Positions 7,288 through 11,531 of a stretch of 11,531 nucleotides of DNA are shown here, piece after piece; the stretch's first letter is position 1, and every line of letters starts with the position of its first letter. Origin of the DNA: CBDCRK01 sp965220955 (GTDB lineage: Bacteria; Desulfobacterota; Binatia; Bin18; CBDCRK01). Position numbers and translations under genes: made by a program. The notes below the pieces were generated by a model. That model had not been told where the DNA came from and did no database searches. It worked only from the letters and a program-made list of their open reading frames with translations. The stretch spans positions 1-11,531 of the forward strand of contig CBDCRK010000016.1 of the NCBI GenBank assembly GCA_965220955.1. Direction: 5' to 3'.

Positions 7288-8391
7288 ATGAAAATGCAAG
7301 CAGCGGTATTCTACGAACACAATGCTCCCTTAAAGATCGAAGAGATTGATATTGATAAGCCCAAAGGGGGAGAAGTACTGGTAAAGTTGGCCGCAAGCGG
7401 AGTGTGCCATAGTGACCTTTCGGTCATGAACGGGACCATTCCCTTCCCCCCTCCACCGGCGGTGCTGGGACATGAGGGAGCCGGAGTTGTGGAAGAAATT
7501 GGTAGCGCGGTGACTGCGGTGAAACCTGGGGATCATGTCATTCTCTCTTGGCGACCCTCATGTGGGAAATGTGGTTACTGTGTATCCGGCCGGCCACAGC
7601 TCTGCCAGACAGTGGGCATGATCATTTTAGAGGGATACCTCCCGGACGGTACCAGCCGGCTCCATAAAGGCGGAACAGAGATTAGACATTTTACTGGAGT
7701 CTCCTCTTTTGGTGAATATGCCGTGGTGCCAGAGACAGGAATTGTCAAGATCCGCACGGATGTGCCCCTTGAGAATGCGGCTCTGGTGGGCTGTGGAGTC
7801 ATGACGGGAGTGGGCGCAGCCATTAATACAGCCAAGGTTGTACCTGGCTCAAGTGTAACTGTGATCGGCTGTGGAGGTGTGGGGCTAAATGTGGTGCAGG
7901 GGGCGGTATTGGCTGGAGCCGAGAAAATTATTGCGGTAGACCTTAATCCTAAAAAGCTAGAGTTCGCCAAGCAATTTGGTGCTACCCACTTTGTCAACCC
8001 CAAGGACGGCGACCCAGTTTCCCAGGTAATGGCGCTTACCGATGGCCTAGGTACGGACTATGCCTTTGAGGTTATTGGCCGGGCTGACACTGCGGTCCAG
8101 GCGTATAACTCTGTCCGGCCGGGTGGAACCGCAGTAGTTGTGGGGGTAGCTAAGCCTGACGACATGATAACCATCCCGGCGGTCTCGCTGCTGCAGGAGA
8201 AAACCCTCAAGGGCTCGATCTATGGCTCTGCCCGCCCGAGTATAGATATGCCCAAGATTCTTGATCTGTACATGAATAAGAAGCTGAAACTCGACGAACT
8301 CGTTTCCCGCCGCATCAGGCTTGAGGAGATAGCCACGGCCTTTGAGTGGATGGAAAAGGGCGAAGTGGCAAGGAGCGTGATTATATATTGA
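7288..8391 (+). CDS. Zinc-dependent medium-chain alcohol dehydrogenase (class I/III-like)
   Basis: A 367-residue cytosolic dehydrogenase that should interconvert an alcohol and an aldehyde or ketone. Catalytic zinc ligands are C40 (in GVCHSD), H62 with E63 (GHEGAG) and C169 (VGCGVMTG). The structural zinc has the four cysteines C92, C95, C98 and C106. The Rossmann motif GCGGVG at 194-199 and D218 in AVDLN favour NAD+ over NADP+. The segment after the structural zinc (LPDGTSRLHKGG) resembles the class I/III alcohol dehydrogenase loop, which includes glutathione-linked formaldehyde dehydrogenase. AAGGAGGA seven bases upstream fixes the start. It follows the hydrolase by 55 bp and precedes the selenoprotein gene by 61 bp, all on one strand. 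This suggests it feeds or drains the same pathway; the substrate is not known. Confidence 0.93.
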   Translation: MKMQAAVFYEHNAPLKIEEIDIDKPKGGEVLVKLAASGVCHSDLSVMNGTIPFPPPPAVLGHEGAGVVEEIGSAVTAVKPGDHVILSWRPSCGKCGYCVSGRPQLCQTVGMIILEGYLPDGTSRLHKGGTEIRHFTGVSSFGEYAVVPETGIVKIRTDVPLENAALVGCGVMTGVGAAINTAKVVPGSSVTVIGCGGVGLNVVQGAVLAGAEKIIAVDLNPKKLEFAKQFGATHFVNPKDGDPVSQVMALTDGLGTDYAFEVIGRADTAVQAYNSVRPGGTAVVVGVAKPDDMITIPAVSLLQEKTLKGSIYGSARPSIDMPKILDLYMNKKLKLDELVSRRIRLEEIATAFEWMEKGEVARSVIIY

Positions 8392-8452
8392 TAAGCTCGC
8401 TGACAAGCCAGCTCAACAATCTTGCTTGCTTGATTGCGGGAGGAACGCAGTA

Positions 8453-9802
8453 ATGCAACAGCCCTTACACGTGGTGCACTATGTCAATCAGTTCTTCGGC
8501 GGCATTGGAGGTGAAGACGCGGCCAACACGGAGGTGTTGTTAACCCAAGGTGCCGTGGGATCTGGCCGGGCCTTGCAACAGGTTTTGGGACCGCAGGGCA
8601 CGGTGGTGAACACACTTATATGCGGGGATAATTTTGCTAATGACCAGCGTGCTAAAGCCCTGGCGACAATTGAAGCCCATCTGCGAAGGCTACAACCCGA
8701 TGTGATCATTGCCGGTCCGGCCTTTGGCTCCGGTCGTTACGGGCTGGCGTGTGTGCAGGTCTGTAAAACTGCTCAGAATATCGGGATCCCAGCCATCACC
8801 GGTATGCATCCGGACAACCCGGGCGTGCCCAGTTCGCTTCCCAATATTCTGGTTGTGCCCACAGGCGAGACCTCGGCCGACATGCCCAAGGCCCTCGCAA
8901 CCATGACGGGCTTGGCCGTGAAGGTTGCTCGGAGGGAAGAGCTCGGTCCGGCGGAGCACGAAGGTTATCTGCCACGCGGCACCCGGCGGGTGTATGATCG
9001 GCAGCGGCCGGGTTATCAGCGGGCGTTTGCCATGCTGCTCAAGAAACTACGGGACGAACCGTTTGTCACCGAGGTCCCGATCCATGCGCCTGAGAGTGTC
9101 CCTCCAGCGGCAGCAATTGCCGATTTGTCCCAGGCAACCATTGCCATGGTAACCACCGGCGGTCTGGTACGCAAAGGGAATCCGGACAAACAAGTCTCTG
9201 CTAACGCAACCCGCTACTATCGGCACTCGGTGGCACATCTCCACAGTCTCTCCGGTAAGGACTGGGAAGCCTACCATGCCGGGTATTTTAACCATATTGT
9301 AAATTCGAATCCCAACTACATCTTGCCGCTCAATTTTCTGCGTGACCTCAAAGAGGCGGGGAACATTGGTCGTGTGTTCGACTGGATCTATGCCCTGCCT
9401 GGGGTAAGCACACCGGTCGCAGTATCCAAAGAGTTGGGCCGGAGCATTGCCCATGACCTTCAGGCTGCCCGCGTTGATGGTTGCCTGTTGGTGGCCACCT
9501 GAGGCACGTGTAATCGTTGCGGGGCAACGATCGCCAAGGAAATCGAGCGGGCCGGTATTCCAGTGGGTATGATCTCGGCCATCTATAATCTCGCCTTGAC
9601 CACTGGGGCCAATCGGGTTGTGCGCGGCGCGCGCATTGAGCATGTGTGTGGCGACCCCAACCTTGGACCAGAGAAAGATTATGCCTATGGTATACGCATT
9701 GTACTCATGGCTCTGGAAGCTATCTGTACCCCAGTGACCGAGCCAACTCTGTTCGATCCTATGGAACGGGCGGCAAAGCCGGAGGTCAACCATGCCGCCT
9801 GA
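8453..9802 (+). CDS. grdB: GrdB-type selenoprotein, substrate-specific subunit of a glycine/sarcosine/betaine-reductase-like complex
   Basis: One 449-residue protein read through an in-frame TGA at 9500-9502 as selenocysteine 350. The start is the ATG at 8453 with GGGAGG nine bases upstream; the upstream TTG at 8426 adds nine unconserved residues. The N-terminus (VVHYVNQFFGGIGGED) and internal GPAFGSGRYG and GNPD segments match GrdB, GrdF and GrdH proteins. After the TGA the frame continues with GTCNRCGATIAKEIERAGIP, the family's redox centre, so the motif is U350-x2-C353-x2-C356. Known members cleave the substrate C-N bond reductively and pass the product to selenoprotein A. The part after the TGA is conserved and the UxxCxxC centre is intact, so this is recoding and not a pseudogene. 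The last 11 bases overlap the next gene. The substrate is uncertain: the symbol marks the family, not a proven glycine specificity. Confidence 0.92.
9500..9502 (+). other. In-frame TGA read as selenocysteine (Sec350)
   Basis: The codon stands where GrdB-family proteins have selenocysteine, in VAT-U-GTCNRC. The frame stays open for another 99 codons with clear family similarity. A normal gene caller would split the gene here into a 5' part ending at 9502 and a 3' part beginning at a later start. Confidence 0.93.
9513..9531 (+). promoter_or_regulatory. Bacterial SECIS hairpin candidate
   Basis: ATCGTTGC (9513-9520) and GCAACGAT (9524-9531) form a perfect 8-bp stem closed by a GGG loop. The stem starts ten bases after the TGA and the loop eighteen. 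That distance, and G at the first loop positions, fit what is known of bacterial SECIS elements, which bind SelB just downstream of the recoded UGA. The hairpin lies inside the coding sequence, as expected in bacteria. Confidence 0.8.
9781..9785 (+). promoter_or_regulatory. Ribosome binding site of the grdE-like gene inside grdB
   Basis: GGAGG six bases before the ATG at 9792. It fixes the start of the second gene within the last codons of the selenoprotein gene and implies translational coupling of the two subunits. Confidence 0.75.
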
Positions 9803-11096
9803 GGTTTGGCAGCTTGAGATCGGAACGTTTCCGGTCCGGCATATCAGCTTTGGCTCGCAAACGCGCTATGACAACGGTCACCTAGAGGTCAACAAAGCAG
9901 CGGTGCTGGAGGCGGTCTACCAGGACCCGCGCATTGCCAGCGCGGATCTGGAACTAGCGTTTCCCGGCGAGTCGGTGCGCATCTGGCCGGTTCGGGATGT
10001 TATCGAGCCGCGTATCAAGGTCGAAGGTCCGGGCGTTATCTATCCCGGCGCTTGTGGTCGCTCGGTCACTACCGTGGGCCAGGGACGAACGCATCGTTTG
10101 GCGGGTATGGGTATTGTAGAAGTGTCGAGTGTTAACTGGCACGATGCCGGGGGAGACTATGTGGAAATCTGCCTGGACATGTCCGGCCATTGGGCTGAGA
10201 TGATTCCGCAAAGCAAGCTCATCAACCTCTGCCTGCTAGTCGAGCCAGACTCGGGATTGGGGAACGAGGCGCAAAATGAGGCAGTGCACAAAGCAGCACT
10301 TGTGGTTAATGACCAGATAGCAGCCACAACCCGAGACCTAACACCGCCGGAGCGCAAGATATTTACTCTCCGCCAGGTTGATCCTGCTTTGCCAAAGGTG
10401 ATCTACCTCTGGTGTGTCCATTCCCCGCAAGCCATGTCGGGATCGCCTACAGCCTTTTGCACCATGACCTATGGCTTGACGCAGTTAACTCCTCCCTGGT
10501 TCTTGCACCCCAACGAAATTCTTGACGGCGCCTTGAACGGACCGTACCGCACCGCCTTTGCCATGTCCTGGACAATTGTTAACAACCCGGTTCTCCTCGA
10601 CCTATATCGGCGCCACGGGATTGACTGGAATTTCCTGGGGGTTATTTCCCTGCGCACGGAATGGACAACCCAACACGAAAAGCAATTGATGGCCAATCAA
10701 ACCGCCAAGCTGGCTCAGCAGCTTGGGGCCCAGGGCGCTATTATCACCTGGGACGCCGGGGGCAATGAATTTATTGAGGTTGTGCGCACCATCCAGGCCT
10801 GTGAACAGCTGGGCATTAAAACCGTCTTCCTGACCAGTGAAGACGATGCCACGGAGGCGGCGCCGACCATGTTGGAACCCCTGCCGGAGGCAGATGCCAT
10901 TGTCAGCACCAGTTTTTTTAAGACCAGCACACTGCAAATTCCCGATCTACCACCCGTGGAGCGAGTCATTGGTCTACAGGAAAAGGCGATTGGACCGCTA
11001 CGTGATCAGCTCGTTCCGACTGCCGGTAGTTTGCCGCCCCCGCCGCGTTTTGATGATCACTATGGATTTGGTAGTCTGAGTTGTATTGAGTATTGA
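9792..11096 (+). CDS. grdE: GrdE/GrdG/GrdI-like proprotein (component B subunit), lacking the usual cleavage cysteine
   Basis: A 434-residue partner of the GrdB-type subunit. The N-terminal half carries clear family wording: ISFGSQTRY with LEVNKAAV, PGESVRIWPVRDVIEPRIKVEGPG at about 58-81, and VGQGRTHRL. The C-terminal half has LHPNEILDGAL at 238-248, NNPVLLDLYRRHG and a Rossmann-like AQGAIITWDAGGNE. In glycine, sarcosine and betaine reductases this proprotein is cut at an internal cysteine shortly after the DGA motif, creating a carbonyl cofactor that binds the substrate amine. Here the corresponding stretch is NGPYRTAFAMSW, with no cysteine between C223 and C337. Processing by the classical route therefore looks unlikely, and the chemistry may differ. 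It starts inside the end of grdB with GGAGG upstream, so expression is coupled. The symbol denotes the family only. Confidence 0.88.
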   Translation: MPPEVWQLEIGTFPVRHISFGSQTRYDNGHLEVNKAAVLEAVYQDPRIASADLELAFPGESVRIWPVRDVIEPRIKVEGPGVIYPGACGRSVTTVGQGRTHRLAGMGIVEVSSVNWHDAGGDYVEICLDMSGHWAEMIPQSKLINLCLLVEPDSGLGNEAQNEAVHKAALVVNDQIAATTRDLTPPERKIFTLRQVDPALPKVIYLWCVHSPQAMSGSPTAFCTMTYGLTQLTPPWFLHPNEILDGALNGPYRTAFAMSWTIVNNPVLLDLYRRHGIDWNFLGVISLRTEWTTQHEKQLMANQTAKLAQQLGAQGAIITWDAGGNEFIEVVRTIQACEQLGIKTVFLTSEDDATEAAPTMLEPLPEADAIVSTSFFKTSTLQIPDLPPVERVIGLQEKAIGPLRDQLVPTAGSLPPPPRFDDHYGFGSLSCIEY

Positions 11097-11132
11097 TGAT
11101 GAGCGATCAGCAGATAGTATATGGTAGTGGTG

Positions 11133-11227
11133 CCCTTCGACTTCATCGCTACGCGGCTACGCTCAGGACGAACGGGATTGTGGTAGCCGGAGGGAAACCC
11201 GTTCGGGCTGAGCTTGTCAAAGTCCGA
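11133..11227. repeat. Palindromic dispersed-repeat-like element (first of two)
   Basis: GCTCAGGACGAACGGG (11161-11176) and CCCGTTCGGGCTGAGC (11198-11213) are inverted copies with 14 of 16 matches around a 21-base loop. Outer parts CCCTTCGAC (11133-11141) and GTCAAAGTC (11216-11224) extend the pairing weakly. The core resembles the CTTCGACAAGCTCAGG-type intergenic repeat found in many environmental bacterial genomes. An extra stretch of about 18 bases interrupts the left arm. Confidence 0.65.
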
Positions 11228-11256
11228 ACGCAGCTACGTAGAATCCAGGGCCAGTC

Positions 11257-11289
11257 TATCCCGGATTTCGCTTCGCTGCAGCCGGGCTA
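11257..11289. repeat. Palindromic dispersed-repeat-like element (second of two)
   Basis: CCCGG (11260-11264) and CCGGG (11282-11286) flank ATTTCGCTTCGCTGCAG. The whole resembles the widespread TAGCCCGG...GCGAAATCCGGG intergenic repeat, read on the minus strand. It lies about 30 bases after the first repeat and 30 bases before the grdC-like start. Confidence 0.55.
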
Positions 11290-11318
11290 CTGAGCTTTTG
11301 CAAGCTAAGAGCTTCCCT

Positions 11319-11531
11319 ATGCCACACATGCTGCTGCAGCCGGTCATCCGTGGGGTGCGATTCTTCCTCGCCCACACCCCGGGCCTGGTGCGCTACGGGT
11401 CCAAGCCCAGTCGGGATATCGGGCAAGACCAAGCGGCCGTCGATACCATCAATACACATCTGCGGAGTTATGACGCGGCAGCAGCCTATCCTCCCAATCA
11501 TGCATTTCTCGGGCATGTCCATCCTGATACG
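11319..11531 (+). CDS. grdC: GrdC-like protein C subunit of the reductase complex, 5' part only
   Basis: An open frame of 71 codons running off the right edge. The segment VIRGVRFFLAHTPGLVRYGS at 9-28 and THLRSYDAAAAYPPNHAFLG at 46-65 match the N-terminus of GrdC, which in known systems has KGAGYVLVHTPD and HLRSYE...AYPPNQ..IGN. GrdC is the ketoacyl-synthase-like subunit that, with GrdD, turns the acyl-selenide thioester intermediate into acetyl phosphate. The start could be the ATG at 11319 or at 11328. Neither has a strong Shine-Dalgarno sequence, perhaps because repeats occupy the upstream spacer. It confirms that the cluster has more than component B, and the rest (grdD, perhaps grdA) is expected beyond the window. 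Confidence 0.82.
   Translation, partial: MPHMLLQPVIRGVRFFLAHTPGLVRYGSKPSRDIGQDQAAVDTINTHLRSYDAAAAYPPNHAFLGHVHPDT

Larger units (their letters stand above)
11097..11318 (+). other. Intergenic spacer between the grdE-like and grdC-like genes
   Basis: A 222-bp gap inside an otherwise tight operon. It holds two palindromic dispersed-repeat-like elements (listed separately) and no convincing gene. A 66-codon open frame across it, starting at the TTG overlapping the grdE stop, is mostly repeat sequence and resembles no known protein. No terminator with a T run is evident, so transcription may continue into the next gene. Confidence 0.6.

Noticed and set aside
8426..8453. TTG start for the grdB-like gene at 8426
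   Set aside because: The extra nine residues are unconserved and include the ribosome binding site of the ATG at 8453.
9047..9793. 248-codon open frame on the minus strand opposite grdB and grdE
   Set aside because: It lies antisense to two clearly conserved genes and its product looks like no protein family; it is a shadow of codon bias.
9563..9802. Separate 79-residue gene after the TGA
   Set aside because: It is the 3' part of the selenoprotein gene; conserved residues before its start codon (GTCNRCGATIAKEIERAG) show that translation passes through the TGA.
11093..11293. 66-codon open frame starting over the grdE stop codon
   Set aside because: Most of it runs through the two palindromic repeats and the product resembles no known family; at best the first dozen codons are a relic.
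11256..11522. 88-codon minus-strand open frame at the right edge
   Set aside because: It is antisense to the grdC-like start, which has recognisable family segments; the minus-strand product does not.

Overview
The window is ordinary bacterial chromosome that meets a selenium-dependent reductase locus. The organism cannot be named from this sequence. A glycine-reductase-type selenoprotein operon suggests a selenocysteine-using bacterium with an anaerobic or low-oxygen energy metabolism. The chromosomal replicase is DnaE-type, and one hydrolase has a lipoprotein signal. No tRNA, rRNA, CRISPR array or transposase is visible.

Left part (1-6184, all minus strand): reading in the direction of transcription, a nitroreductase-like flavoprotein, a small [2Fe-2S] ferredoxin, guaB (IMP dehydrogenase), guaA (GMP synthase), and the first part of dnaE (DNA polymerase III alpha), which leaves the window at base 1. 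guaB and guaA are consecutive steps from IMP to GMP. The dnaE frame is broken at a run of five G (39-43), and the correct reading resumes in another frame. A dispersed-repeat-like stretch sits between guaB and guaA, and guaA has no clear Shine-Dalgarno sequence.

Middle (6185-8391): a 133-bp divergent promoter region, then on the plus strand a lipoprotein alpha/beta hydrolase with an Asp nucleophile (dehalogenase/epoxide-hydrolase branch) and a zinc-dependent NAD-type alcohol dehydrogenase.

Right part (8392-11531, plus strand): the most interesting region. Two reading frames separated by one in-frame TGA (9500-9502) form a single 449-residue GrdB-type selenoprotein with the motif Sec-Gly-Thr-Cys-Asn-Arg-Cys. 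The TGA is followed at the right distance by a perfect 8-bp hairpin with a GGG loop, a good bacterial SECIS candidate. The next gene overlaps it by 11 bp and encodes a GrdE/GrdG/GrdI-like proprotein. That protein appears to lack the internal cysteine which classical family members use for self-cleavage and carbonyl (pyruvoyl-type) cofactor formation. After a 222-bp spacer with two palindromic dispersed-repeat-like elements, the start of a GrdC-like gene runs off the right edge.

Working hypothesis (inference): 6318 to 11531 is a functional cluster of hydrolase, dehydrogenase and an atypical glycine/sarcosine/betaine-reductase-like complex. Its substrate may differ from glycine, sarcosine and betaine, because the amine-binding cofactor precursor residue seems to be missing.
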